A DNA stretch of 64,000 nt from Terripilifer ovatus (GCA_029222685.1 JARHVB010000028.1:33089-97088), one strand, 5' to 3'. Shown: positions 49,983 to 58,805, numbered from the stretch's first letter. The notes: a model not told the origin generated them from the letters alone. Numbers and translations: made by a program.

Positions 49983-50018
49983 AAAAAAAGACCGCCGCCG
50001 CACAGATGCGCGGCGGCG
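49983..50018 (-). terminator. Rho-independent terminator of the FMN reductase gene
   Basis: CGCCGCCGC (49993-50001) pairs perfectly with GCGGCGGCG (50010-50018). On the reverse strand the stem is followed by GGTCTTTTTTTG. An A-run on the other side makes it potentially bidirectional. It starts about 23 bases after the stop at 50041. Confidence 0.88.
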
Positions 50019-50040
50019 AAAAAACGTTGTTCGAAAAAGT

Positions 50041-50604
50041 CTAGCGCAGTGTCTTCAGCGCGCTGTCCCACTTCACCATTTCATCGAGCAAGGTCTTGGC
50101 CGAGAGATCGTGCAGGTCGAGCGACTTGAAATTCTTCTCGGCGTCGAGCTGTGCGCCGACGGTGGGAATCGGCACGCCTTCCGGCGGCGTCACCAGTTTG
50201 AGCGTCGCGGCGATCTGCTTGGCGACCTGAGCCGAGCGCAATCCGCCGGAGACGCCGCCATAGCTGACGAAACCGGCCACCTTATAATTCCATTCGTTAT
50301 AGACGTAATTGAACGCATTGATCAGCGAGGGCGGCGGCCCGTAGTTATATTCGGGGATGACGAAGGCGAAGGCATCGGCCTCCTTGACGCTGGCGCTCCA
50401 CTGCTTGGTGTGCGCGTGCTCATATTTCTGCATGCGCGGATGCACCGGCTCGTCGTAGACGGGCAGGTTGAAATCGGCCAGGTCGACCAGTTTGGACTCG
50501 AAGCCGCCGTGCTTCTGGGCGAAGTCGTGGAACCAGCGGCCGATCGCCGGACCGACGCGGCCCGGACGCGTGCTGGTGATGATGACATGAAGTTTGGACG
50601 CCAC
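50041..50604 (-). CDS. NAD(P)H-dependent FMN reductase / quinone reductase (GTG start)
   Basis: The 187-residue flavodoxin-like protein has the phosphate loop STRPGRVGPAIGRWFHD at 11-27 and the isoalloxazine segment FVIPEYNYGPPPSLINAFNY near 82-100, both diagnostic of the NADPH-dependent FMN reductase family. These cytosolic enzymes reduce flavins, quinones or azo compounds. GGAGAG precedes the GTG at 50604. It is divergent from the HxlR regulator gene, 109 bases apart, so regulation by it is likely. Confidence 0.88.
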   Translation of the reverse strand: MASKLHVIITSTRPGRVGPAIGRWFHDFAQKHGGFESKLVDLADFNLPVYDEPVHPRMQKYEHAHTKQWSASVKEADAFAFVIPEYNYGPPPSLINAFNYVYNEWNYKVAGFVSYGGVSGGLRSAQVAKQIAATLKLVTPPEGVPIPTVGAQLDAEKNFKSLDLHDLSAKTLLDEMVKWDSALKTLR

Positions 50605-50713
50605 GTGATGCTCTCCGAAAATGCGCAGAAGAAAATTCTGCCGCTTGCAACGCTATGCAGGTTACAAAAGAATACCTAGATGGACGCAGCGGTTCGCACA
50701 AGAAGGCACAGCA

Positions 50714-51148
50714 ATGGAACAAGGGAACACGGATGTGACCGGGGGCTGCCAGTTGGTGAAGGCGACCCTGACCCGGATCGGCGACAAGTGGACCATTCTG
50801 GTGATCCGCATGCTCGGCGAAAGGCCCATGCGTTTCAACGAGCTGCGCCGCAAGATCGACGGCGTGTCGCAACGCATGCTGTCGCTGACACTGCGCGGCC
50901 TGGAGCGCGACGGCTTCGTCATCCGCAGCGTCCGCCCGACGGTGCCGCCGCAAGTGGATTATACGCTGACCGAACTCGGCACGTCCCTGCTCGTCCCCGT
51001 CAGGGCGCTTGGCGACTGGGCCTTCGCGCACGAGGCGCAGGTCGAGGCGGCGCGAGCGCGCTACGACCGGTTGCAGGGCCAGGCGGCCGTCCCGGCTTTG
51101 ACCGCCAAGACCGGCGATCCGGATGAATTGGCGCCTCATTTCGGGTAG
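50714..51148 (+). CDS. HxlR family transcriptional regulator
   Basis: The 144-residue winged-helix regulator has GCQLVKATLTRIGDKWTILV near residue 12, the family-typical RPMRFNELRRKIDGVSQRML near 38 and VPPQVDYTLTELG near 78. HxlR proteins often respond to reactive electrophiles or quinones, which fits the divergent flavin/quinone reductase. ATG 50714 follows AGAAGG; the frame upstream to 50621 overlaps the promoter region and is rejected. Confidence 0.9.
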   Translation: MEQGNTDVTGGCQLVKATLTRIGDKWTILVIRMLGERPMRFNELRRKIDGVSQRMLSLTLRGLERDGFVIRSVRPTVPPQVDYTLTELGTSLLVPVRALGDWAFAHEAQVEAARARYDRLQGQAAVPALTAKTGDPDELAPHFG

Positions 51149-51160
51149 CTAGATGCAGCC

Positions 51161-51526
51161 TTAGATCGCTTTGCCCATGCCGCGGATGCGATGCGCCATC
51201 GCGCCCATGATGTAGGTGGCGAAATTCGGCACCTCGTCGATCATGAAGCGGAACTTGCGCTGATCGATGATCGACAGTTCCGCCGCTTCCCTGACCCTGG
51301 CGGTGGATGTGCGCGGCGCGCCGTCGATGACGGACATGAAGCCGATTGCCTCGTTGGGTCCGCAGACATCGATCACCCGGTCGTGGATCACCATCTCGAC
51401 GACGCCCGACTGCACCACATACATGCAATTGCCGGTATCGCCTTCGTTGAAGACGATGCTCCCGGCAGGGAACGTCATATTGGTTCCCGCCTTGGCGGCG
51501 AACAGGCGCATGTCTATCTCGGCCAC
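51161..51526 (-). CDS. Stand-alone cyclic-nucleotide-binding-fold protein (GTG start)
   Basis: The 121-residue protein consists of a single Crp-type jelly roll: GSIVFNEGDTGNCMYVVQSG near 22-41, VCGPNEAIGFMSVIDGAPRT near 54-73 and TSTARVREAAELSIIDQRKF after it. It has no DNA-binding domain. The phosphate-binding arginine region (PRTSTAR) is present, but the usual Glu of the GE-x-A-L motif reads GFMS, so cyclic-nucleotide affinity is uncertain. GGGGAGG precedes GTG 51526. It lies convergently 12 bases from the HxlR gene. Confidence 0.82.
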   Translation of the reverse strand: MAEIDMRLFAAKAGTNMTFPAGSIVFNEGDTGNCMYVVQSGVVEMVIHDRVIDVCGPNEAIGFMSVIDGAPRTSTARVREAAELSIIDQRKFRFMIDEVPNFATYIMGAMAHRIRGMGKAI

Positions 51527-51660
51527 GATAACCTCCCCAGTGTTCTAAAGGGCAGGCGATCAGCTTACGTCTGCGCCGTTAAAAAATGCGCCACTGCGCG
51601 AGCGAGATCAAGGGCACAGCACAAAAGCACGAACCCTCTCTGTCGCTTGCGTGAACGCCC

Positions 51661-53934
51661 TCACATGAAATTCATCGGATCGACATCGATCTGCACCCTG
51701 ACGCCGCCCCGCTCCGGCGGCGCTTCCGCCAGCACGGCGCGCAGGAAGCCCTGCATGTCGGCCGCCCGCGGCCCCTTCACGAGCAGGCGGAAGCGGTGGC
51801 GTCCGCGCACCACGGCGATGGGCGCCTCGGCTGGCCCCAGCAGCACAAGGTCATCCTCGCCCGGCAGCGCGCCGTGGCGCGCGAAGGACCAGCGGTCCGA
51901 CGCCGGCAGCGCATTGGCGGCGCGGACCAGCGCGCGCGTGTGCGATTCAGCCGAAAGCCGGTCATTGCCCGAGACGATGATCGCCGCCAGCCGCCCGAAC
52001 GGCGGCAGGCCCGCGCGTCGGCGCTGCTCGGTTTCTTCCGTGTAGAAGCGCTCCGCATCGCCCGAGATGATGGCGCGGATCACCGGATGCTCGGGCTGAT
52101 AGGTCTGCACCAGGCCGAGCCCCGGCTTGTCGCCGCGCCCGGCGCGGCCTGTCACCTGCTGCAGCATCTGGAAAGTACGCTCGGCCGCGCGTGGATCGCC
52201 ACTCGACAACCCGACATCGGCGTCGATCACGCCCACCAGCGTGAGGCCCGGAAAATTATGTCCCTTCGCCACCAGTTGCGTGCCGATGACGATGTCGAAG
52301 GCGCCGTTGGCGATCTCTTCGAGTTCGCGCTTCAGCCGTTCCGTGCCGCCGGGAAAATCCGAAGACAGCACCAGCACGCGCTTGCCGGGAAAGCGCTCCG
52401 CCACTTCATCGGCAAGCCGCTCGACGCCCGGCCCGCAGGCGATCAGGCTGTCGACGGTGTGGCATTCGGGACATTGCTCCGGCCTGCGCTCCACATGGCC
52501 GCAATGGTGGCACATCAGCGCCCGGCGGAAGCGATGCTCGACCAGCCAGGCCGTGCAATTGGGGCACTGGAAGCGGTGGCCGCAGGAATTGCACAGGGTC
52601 AGCGGCGCATAGCCGCGCCGGTTGAGAAACAGCAGCGCCTGCTCGCCGCGCGCCAGCACCTGGTCCACCGTGGCGGCCAGCCGCGGCGAAATCCATTTGC
52701 CGCGCGGCGGCGCGCCGGCCTTCATGTCGATCGCGTGCAGTTCCGGCAAGGCGCGGCCACCGAAGCGCGCCGCGAGCTTCAGATGCCGGTAGCGGCCCTG
52801 TTCGGCATTGACCCTGGTTTCGATCGACGGCGTCGCGGAGGCCAGCACCACGGCTGCGCCTTCCAGCCGGCCGCGCACCACCGCCATGTCCCTGGCGTGA
52901 TAGGCGACGCCGTCTTCCTGCTTGTAGGCCTGCTCATGCTCCTCATCGATAATCATCGCGCCAAGCTTCGCGAACGGCAGGAACAGCGCCGAGCGCGCCC
53001 CGGCGACGACCTGCACCTCGCCGGAGGCGACGCCCGTCCAGATGCGGGCGCGCTTGCGCGAACTGACGCCGGAATGCCATTCCGCCGGCCGCACGCCGAA
53101 GCGCTTGGCGAAGCGATCGAGAAACTGGCCTGTCAGGGCGATTTCCGGCATCAGGATCAGCGCCTGCTTGCCGGCCCGCACCGCCGCCGCCACCGCCTCG
53201 AAATAGACTTCGGTCTTGCCCGCCCCGGTGACGCCTTCGAGGAGGGTGACGGAAAACGCCTCCTCGGCGACGGCGGCCGCCAGCGCATCGGCGGCCGCCT
53301 GCTGGCCGGGCTCGAACTGCGTCACGGCGAAATCGAGATCGGGCGCCAGCGCCACGGGCTCCGGCGGCAGCGCCAGAGCCTCCATTGTGCCCTCGTCGAC
53401 CAGGGTGTCGATGACGCCGGCGGAACAGCCGGCAGCTTCCGCCAGCGCTGCCTTGGTGAAGGTGAGGCCGCCCTGCGCCGCCTCGATGGCGCGCTGGCGC
53501 GCCGGCGTCATCCGCCGCGGCAGTATCGGCGCATCGGGCCAGCCGGCGAGGCGCACGCCGATGCGCACCGGCTCCGGCCCGGCATTGTCGGGCGCCCGCA
53601 CCCCCATACGCAGCACCATGCCGCGCGAGGCCAGCGTCCAGCGCGCGATCCAGTCGATGAACTCGCGCAGCGGCGCCCCCAGCGCCGGCAGGTCGCGCTT
53701 CGCCAGAATGGGCTTGAGATTGCCGCCGCCGGCCTCGCGCACGCCCCAGACGACGCCGGTTGTTTCCCGTGTGCCCAGCGGAACCTCGACGAAATCCCCC
53801 GGCTGCAGCTCCATGCCGGCCGGCACCCGGTAGGAATAGGCGATATCGACGGCGACCGGCACGAGCACATCCGCCACGCGCGGGCGATGGTCGAGAGCCA
53901 AGCCGGACATCGATTCGCGCGCAAGTGAACTCAT
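51661..53934 (-). CDS. priA: Primosomal replication protein N' (PriA helicase)
   Basis: The 757-residue helicase restarts stalled forks. Walker A GVTGAGKTEVYFE lies near residue 240, the DEAH-type box MIIDEEHEQAYK near 330 and the VVLASATPSIET motif near 368. Paired zinc-binding cysteines (CNSCGHRFQCPNC and CHHCGHVERRPEQCPECH) lie near 455-500 and FEIANGAFDIVIGT-type helicase motifs follow. In many Rhizobiales priA lies next to atpH; here about 5 kb of accessory genes separates them. Confidence 0.96.
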   Translation of the reverse strand: MSSLARESMSGLALDHRPRVADVLVPVAVDIAYSYRVPAGMELQPGDFVEVPLGTRETTGVVWGVREAGGGNLKPILAKRDLPALGAPLREFIDWIARWTLASRGMVLRMGVRAPDNAGPEPVRIGVRLAGWPDAPILPRRMTPARQRAIEAAQGGLTFTKAALAEAAGCSAGVIDTLVDEGTMEALALPPEPVALAPDLDFAVTQFEPGQQAAADALAAAVAEEAFSVTLLEGVTGAGKTEVYFEAVAAAVRAGKQALILMPEIALTGQFLDRFAKRFGVRPAEWHSGVSSRKRARIWTGVASGEVQVVAGARSALFLPFAKLGAMIIDEEHEQAYKQEDGVAYHARDMAVVRGRLEGAAVVLASATPSIETRVNAEQGRYRHLKLAARFGGRALPELHAIDMKAGAPPRGKWISPRLAATVDQVLARGEQALLFLNRRGYAPLTLCNSCGHRFQCPNCTAWLVEHRFRRALMCHHCGHVERRPEQCPECHTVDSLIACGPGVERLADEVAERFPGKRVLVLSSDFPGGTERLKRELEEIANGAFDIVIGTQLVAKGHNFPGLTLVGVIDADVGLSSGDPRAAERTFQMLQQVTGRAGRGDKPGLGLVQTYQPEHPVIRAIISGDAERFYTEETEQRRRAGLPPFGRLAAIIVSGNDRLSAESHTRALVRAANALPASDRWSFARHGALPGEDDLVLLGPAEAPIAVVRGRHRFRLLVKGPRAADMQGFLRAVLAEAPPERGGVRVQIDVDPMNFM

Positions 53935-54015
53935 GCCGGCCAGTCAGCACAGGGGGCGGCGCGCTGCAAGGGAAGCCGAATGGACGATCGTTGCGCAATT
54001 CAGGAAGAATGCAAC

Positions 54016-56247
54016 TTAAACTGGACTTTTGACAGCGCTGGACGCGTCTTTGAAGCGCAGCAGCCGCAACGCGTTCAGCGTCACCAGAACGGTCGCGCCG
54101 GTGTCTGCCAGAATGGCCGGCCATAGCCCCGTCAGTCCGACGACCGTGGTCACCAGAAAGACGGCCTTGAGTCCGAGCGCGATCGTGATGTTTTGCCGGA
54201 CATTTCCCATCGTCCGCCGGGACAGGGCGACCATAGCCACCACGTCGCCGACGCGGCCGTGCAGCACCGCCGCATCGGCCGTTTCAAGGGCCACGTCGGT
54301 TCCCCCGCCCATGGCGATGCCGACATCGGCGACCGCGAGCGCAGGCGCATCGTTGATGCCGTCACCGATCTTGGCGACGACAAAGCCCTGCTGTTTCAGC
54401 TCGCCGACGATGCGCAATTTGTCCTGGGGCATCAGTTCGGCGCGCGCCTCGATGCCGAGCTGCCTGCCGATCGCCTCGGCGGTGCGGCGATTGTCGCCGG
54501 TCAGCATCAGCGCCTTGACGCCCGCCGCGCGCAGCGCCGCGAGACCCGCCGCGGCATCGGCGCGCGGCTCGTCGCGGACAGCGATCAGGCCGAGCGGCTT
54601 GTCCCGAGCCAGCAGCACCGCAACGGTCTTGCCCTCGTCATGCAGGGCGGCGATGACCGCGCTCTGCTCCGCCGAGAGGGCAGTGCGTTCGTTCGCAGCC
54701 TGAGGCGAGCCCAGAAACAGGCTCAATCCCTCGACGGTTGCCGTGACGCCCTTGCCGCTCAGGGCTTGTGCGTCGGCAGCAGAGGGGACCGCGATCGAGG
54801 ATGCGGCGGCCTTTTTCAGGATCGACGCGGCGATAGGGTGGCTGGAGCCTCTTTCGACGGCCGCCGCAAGCCTGAGAACGTCCGCCTCGGAATGACCGAA
54901 TCCGGCAATGTCGGTGACCTTCGGCGTGCCTTCGGTCAACGTCCCCGTCTTGTCGAAACACGCCATCGTCACGCGGCCGACGTTTTCGAGGACGGCGCCG
55001 CCCTTGAGCAGCAGGCCGCGCCGCGCACCGGCTGAGAGGCTGGCGGCAATCGACGCGGGAACCGAGATGACAAGCGCGCACGGGCAGCCGATCAGCAGGA
55101 TCGCCAGTCCCTTGTAGATCCATGCGCCCCAGGCGCCTCCCCCAAGCAGCGGCGGCGCGATCGCGATGAGAGCCGCCACGATCATTACCGCCGGCGTATA
55201 GTAGCGCGAAAACCGGTCGATCATGCGCTCGCTCGGCGCTTTCGCTTCCTGGGCTTCCTCGACCATCCGCACCACGCGCGCGATCGTATTGTCGGCGGCA
55301 GCCGCCGTGACACGCACCCGCAAAGCCGCATCGCCATTAACCGTGCCGGCGAAGACCTTGGCATCCGGCCCCTTGTGGACGGGAATGCTCTCGCCGGTAA
55401 CAGGCGCCTCGTTGATCCGGCTTTCCCCGGCAAGGATGACGCCGTCGGCCGAAATCCGGTCGCCTGGCCGCACCAGGATGACGGCGCCGACCGCAAGGGC
55501 TTCTGCCGGAACCTCCTTCGTCTGCCCGTCAATTTCGATGAGCGCCGTCGCGGGCACGAGCCTGGTGAGGGACTGAATGCTGGCACGCGCCTGCCCGGCC
55601 GCCACGCCTTCGAGAAGTTCGCCGATGAGGAACAGGAACACGACGACGGCTGCTTCCTCGGTCGCGCCAATGATGACCGCGCCGACCGCGGCGATCGTCA
55701 TCAGTGTTTCGATCGAGAACGGCGCGCCGAACCGTGCGGCGGCGAAGGCCCGGCGCGCGATCGGGACGAGCCCGACCAGCATGGCCACGATGAATGCCGC
55801 CGAGGCAATGGCAGGGTCGAGCTTGCCGACGATATAGGCCACGACAAGGGCCGCGCCGCTGGCGATCGTCAGCAGGCCTTTCGACGATCTCCACCAGGGT
55901 CCGGCTGTCGGCCCGTGGGCGTGACCATGCAGACCGGCGGACGATTTTTCCTCGCCATGATCGTGACCGTGATGATCATGGCCGCAAGCCGACGCGGCCG
56001 GCACAAACGGTTCGGCGGCTTCGCTCAGCGGAGCGATCCTGTATCCAAGGCTGATCACCCGCTTTTGCAGATCGTCGAGGTCGCTGTCTGACCCATGGCG
56101 AACCGTCATGGTGCCGGCCGTCACCGAAACCGACACGTCCTCGACACCCGCGACGCGGCGCGCTGCGGTGTCGATCTTGGCCGCGCAGGCTGCGCAATCC
56201 ATCCCCTCGACCCGGAAACGGGCCTGTCGCGTCGGTGCGTTCATCAT
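54016..56247 (-). CDS. Zn/Cd/Pb-exporting P-type ATPase (PIB-2, ZntA/CadA-like)
   Basis: The 743-residue heavy-metal pump has an N-terminal metal-binding domain (GMDCAAC, Cys18 and Cys21), a His-rich stretch near 85-115 (CGHDHHGHDHGEE, GLHGHAHG), VTGES, membrane CPC in LLIGCPCALVIS, DKTGTLTEG, an HP motif (SSHPIAAS) and GDGINDAPAL. The C-terminal helices carry N-x7-K-x20-D-T-G exactly, the PIB-2 signature for Zn2+/Cd2+/Pb2+ (family knowledge). The start is one of two adjacent ATGs (56247/56244); the frame to 56481 runs through the regulator gene and is spurious. It is divergent from a MerR gene with an operator between. Confidence 0.94.
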   Translation of the reverse strand: MMNAPTRQARFRVEGMDCAACAAKIDTAARRVAGVEDVSVSVTAGTMTVRHGSDSDLDDLQKRVISLGYRIAPLSEAAEPFVPAASACGHDHHGHDHGEEKSSAGLHGHAHGPTAGPWWRSSKGLLTIASGAALVVAYIVGKLDPAIASAAFIVAMLVGLVPIARRAFAAARFGAPFSIETLMTIAAVGAVIIGATEEAAVVVFLFLIGELLEGVAAGQARASIQSLTRLVPATALIEIDGQTKEVPAEALAVGAVILVRPGDRISADGVILAGESRINEAPVTGESIPVHKGPDAKVFAGTVNGDAALRVRVTAAAADNTIARVVRMVEEAQEAKAPSERMIDRFSRYYTPAVMIVAALIAIAPPLLGGGAWGAWIYKGLAILLIGCPCALVISVPASIAASLSAGARRGLLLKGGAVLENVGRVTMACFDKTGTLTEGTPKVTDIAGFGHSEADVLRLAAAVERGSSHPIAASILKKAAASSIAVPSAADAQALSGKGVTATVEGLSLFLGSPQAANERTALSAEQSAVIAALHDEGKTVAVLLARDKPLGLIAVRDEPRADAAAGLAALRAAGVKALMLTGDNRRTAEAIGRQLGIEARAELMPQDKLRIVGELKQQGFVVAKIGDGINDAPALAVADVGIAMGGGTDVALETADAAVLHGRVGDVVAMVALSRRTMGNVRQNITIALGLKAVFLVTTVVGLTGLWPAILADTGATVLVTLNALRLLRFKDASSAVKSPV

Positions 56248-56272
56248 GAATGTCCTTGCATTGATTTCATCA

Positions 56273-56303
56273 ACGCTACATCCTCTAGTCACTAGAGGAG
56301 CAA
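56273..56303 (-). promoter_or_regulatory. MerR-type metal promoter/operator of the P-type ATPase
   Basis: The perfect palindrome CCTCTAGT-C-ACTAGAGG (56282-56298) lies between -35 TTGCTC (complement of 56298-56303) and -10 TAGCGT (complement of 56273-56278), which are 19 bases apart on the reverse strand. The over-long 19-base spacer with a centred palindrome is the classical MerR-family architecture, in which the metal-bound regulator twists the DNA to activate transcription. Confidence 0.85.
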
Positions 56304-56310
56304 ACCAATA

Positions 56311-56739
56311 ATGTCCCGGGAAGCTGTCCAGATCGGCGAAGCCGCCAAGGTGAGCGGCGTCAAAGTGCCGACGATCCGGTATTATGAACAGATCGGCCTG
56401 CTGCCGGCCCTGTCGCGCACCGAAGGCAATCGCCGAACCTATGATGCGGCTGACGTGCAGCGGCTGGTCTTCATCCGCCATGCCCGCGAGCTGGGCTTCG
56501 AAATCGACGCCATCCGCGCTCTCCTGTCATTGCAGGACAAGCCGAATCAGTCCTGTGCCGAAGCTGACGCAATCGCCCGGGCACGCCTGGCCGAGGTTGA
56601 CCAACGGCTGACGTCGCTATCCGCCCTCAAGGCGGAGCTGAAGCACATGATCGAGGGATGTGCCCACGGCAAGATTGCCCAATGCCGCGTGATCGAGGTT
56701 CTTGCGGACCATGGCGAATGCCGTCACCATTTTGCATAA
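56311..56739 (+). CDS. MerR family metal-responsive regulator (ZntR/CadR/PbrR-like)
   Basis: The 142-residue protein has the MerR helix-turn-helix and wing QIGEAAKVSGVKVPTIRYYE and GLLPALSRTEGNRRTY, a dimerisation helix and a Cys-rich C-terminal metal site: Cys82, Cys117, Cys125 (EGCAHGKIAQC), Cys137 plus two final histidines. The arrangement fits Zn/Cd/Pb sensors rather than the CueR copper type. It is divergent from the ATPase gene and surely controls the shared 19-base-spacer promoter. Confidence 0.92.
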   Translation: MSREAVQIGEAAKVSGVKVPTIRYYEQIGLLPALSRTEGNRRTYDAADVQRLVFIRHARELGFEIDAIRALLSLQDKPNQSCAEADAIARARLAEVDQRLTSLSALKAELKHMIEGCAHGKIAQCRVIEVLADHGECRHHFA

Positions 56740-56811
56740 ATCAGGGATTCTGCAGCAAACCAGAAAGGGGCACGCAAGTCTGTTGCGCTGGACAACACAC
56801 CCCTCTCAAGC

Positions 56812-57849
56812 TCACTGCACCGTCGTCAGCACCGACAGCACCCGCTTCTTCTGTTCCGGCGTCAGGCCGCCGATCGCCTTGTGGATCGATTTGCGGGTCG
56901 TCTCCGGATCGATGAAGTCGACATAGCGCTGCGACTTCTCGCCTTCGGCGAGCAGTTGCGGATCTTTCATGGCCCTGCCGATCGCCGCATTGATGAACGC
57001 CAGCCTTGCCGCCGGAATGCCGGCCGGCATCACCAGGATGCGGCCCATATCTTCCATCGTGGCGTGGAAATCGAGCAGCCATTCGGATTCCGGCGTCAGC
57101 TTCTCGGTCTCGAAAATGGTCGGCAGGTCGGGGAAGAAGCGCGACTTCTTGCGCGACGTATTGGCCATGGCGCGCAGGTCGCCATTCTTCACGTAATTGT
57201 TCGCGGACGTGTCGGAGACGTAGATCGAATCCATCTCGCCGCGCGCCACCGCGAGCCCCGCCTCGCTGCTGCCTTTGTAGCCCATGACGATCTTGCACTT
57301 GAGGCGCAGCGCCTCGCACGTCACCTGCGCGCCATCCGACAGGCCGTCGATCGGGCCCGATGCCGCCCAGTTGAGCGGCTTCTCGGCCTTGCGCGCATCC
57401 TCGATGGTGCGCAGCGGCGAATTCACCGGCACCAGCCAGACCCACGGCGAGGCGCTCACCGTGCCGAGTTGCGTCAGCTTGTCGAGATCGTAGCGCACGC
57501 CCGGCGCGCCCATGATCTGCGACAGGCCCGCCGCCGTGCCGTTGACGAGCATCATATGCGTGCCGTCCGGCGGCGCGATGGACACATTGTTGAGCGCCGC
57601 GATGCCGCCGGCGCCCGGCTGGTTCTCGACGACGACACTGGCGCCGAGTTCCTTCGACAGATAGGGCGCGATCATGCGCGCATAGGCGTCATAGCCGCCG
57701 CCGGGGCCGAAGCCGACCGTCAGACGCACCGTTTTGCCGCGAAAGAAGGCAGCCTCCGCGTCTTCCGCATGAGCGACACCGAACGGCAGCAGGACGAAGC
57801 TGGAGCAGAGTGCGATTTGCAGGCACTTCGTGGCGAATGCGCGCGTCAT
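56812..57849 (-). CDS. TctC/Bug-type solute receptor
   Basis: The 345-residue periplasmic receptor has a signal peptide ending GVAHA-ED, then FFRGKTVRLTVGFGPGGGYD, VVVENQPGAGGIAALNN near residue 75 and APPDGTHMMLVNG. It is more divergent from the 28 kb receptor than the NMT1 pair are from each other; its WLVPVNSPLRT and GPIDGLSDGAQ segments resemble the 13.6 kb receptor's subgroup only loosely. GGGAGGAC precedes ATG 57849. No transporter membrane genes nearby. It lies downstream of hemD on the same strand, separated by a repeat. Confidence 0.88.
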   Translation of the reverse strand: MTRAFATKCLQIALCSSFVLLPFGVAHAEDAEAAFFRGKTVRLTVGFGPGGGYDAYARMIAPYLSKELGASVVVENQPGAGGIAALNNVSIAPPDGTHMMLVNGTAAGLSQIMGAPGVRYDLDKLTQLGTVSASPWVWLVPVNSPLRTIEDARKAEKPLNWAASGPIDGLSDGAQVTCEALRLKCKIVMGYKGSSEAGLAVARGEMDSIYVSDTSANNYVKNGDLRAMANTSRKKSRFFPDLPTIFETEKLTPESEWLLDFHATMEDMGRILVMPAGIPAARLAFINAAIGRAMKDPQLLAEGEKSQRYVDFIDPETTRKSIHKAIGGLTPEQKKRVLSVLTTVQ

Positions 57850-57956
57850 CAATAGTCCTCCCAAGGATTTGTTGATCCGCCCTATAGCAAGTGGGCAGGA
57901 ACTGTCAAAGGTTGCCAACGACCAGGCTGACAAAGCGGCGTCATTCCGAAGTCCTT

Positions 57957-58094
57957 GTCATTCCCGACGCGCGAAGCGCGAGCGGGAAACCAGGCTTCGC
58001 AGAGCATCGATGTCGCCGCCATGTCGGCAGACAATGAAGCGCCGAACCACTAGGTCTGGATCCCCGCTCGCGCCTGCGGCGCATCGGGGATGAC
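57957..58094. repeat. 138-bp palindromic repeat element (type copy)
   Basis: It begins GTCATTCCCGACGCGCGAAG and ends CCTGCGGCGCATCGGGGATG plus AC, inverted relative to each other, with further internal symmetry. A short form is at 3225-3259 and a degenerate form at 8349-8485. It lies between hemD and the receptor gene and may act as a terminator-like structure. Confidence 0.7.
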
Positions 58095-58103
58095 AAGGGG
58101 TGC

Positions 58104-58805
58104 TCAGCCAAGCGCTTCAATCAACATCGCTTCCGTCGGCGCACTGGCGATGCGGACGTCTCCCGCTTCGATGTCTACAAGACCCAGCGCGCAATCGTGC
58201 GAGATACAGACGTGGCGGAGTGCCGCGAACTCCGTTGCAAGCCCCGCCCGGCGTGCTAGCCCGGCGGCGATGGCGGCACTGCGGCGCGAATAATGCAGCG
58301 CCGCCTCAAGCGTACCGGCGCGCAGTGCCAGCACCGCCGCTTGGCGCAGGCTATCTGCCTCGCGCGCCTCGTAGACAACAGCCGTGGCCAGACGAATGCC
58401 TGCGATGGGCAAGGCGATTTCCAGGCCTGGCTTGCGGTCGCGGCCGGTCAGATAGAGCAGCGATGTTCCGCGCGGCAGATCGCGGATGATCGCTGTGGCC
58501 AGGGCCTGGGCATCGGGTGCATTCAGGCCTGCGGCAAATCCCGCCACCCGCGCCAGCGCCGCGCTGCGCGTGCCGACCACGTGGATCGGCTTCTCCTTCA
58601 GATGCGCGAAACCGGGATCGTTCGCCGCCATCTCGACCGCATGCGAGCTGGTGGCGATGACGCCGTCGAAATCTCCCGCCGGAATGGCCGCCTGCGTCGC
58701 GACGATCCGCGTCACCGGCGCGACGACGGCGCGGTGACCGAGGTCCATCAGCCGCCGCGCCGTGCGTTCGGCATCGCGCTGCGGCCGCATCACCAGCACG
58801 TTCAT
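58104..58805 (-). CDS. hemD: Uroporphyrinogen-III synthase
   Basis: The 233-residue enzyme closes and isomerises hydroxymethylbilane to uroporphyrinogen III. The family is poorly conserved, but MNVLVMRPQRDAERTARRLM at the N terminus, DGVIATSSHAVEMA near residue 45, HVVGTRSAALARVAGF near 76 and the LYLTGRDRKPGLE segment near 117 fit. It follows hemC by 18 bases. The usual downstream mitofilin/hemY-type genes of relatives are not present here. Confidence 0.9.
   Translation of the reverse strand: MNVLVMRPQRDAERTARRLMDLGHRAVVAPVTRIVATQAAIPAGDFDGVIATSSHAVEMAANDPGFAHLKEKPIHVVGTRSAALARVAGFAAGLNAPDAQALATAIIRDLPRGTSLLYLTGRDRKPGLEIALPIAGIRLATAVVYEAREADSLRQAAVLALRAGTLEAALHYSRRSAAIAAGLARRAGLATEFAALRHVCISHDCALGLVDIEAGDVRIASAPTEAMLIEALG

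Noticed and set aside
51796..53928. 710-codon forward open frame opposite priA
   Set aside because: Complete antisense of a motif-perfect PriA; His/Arg-rich and featureless.
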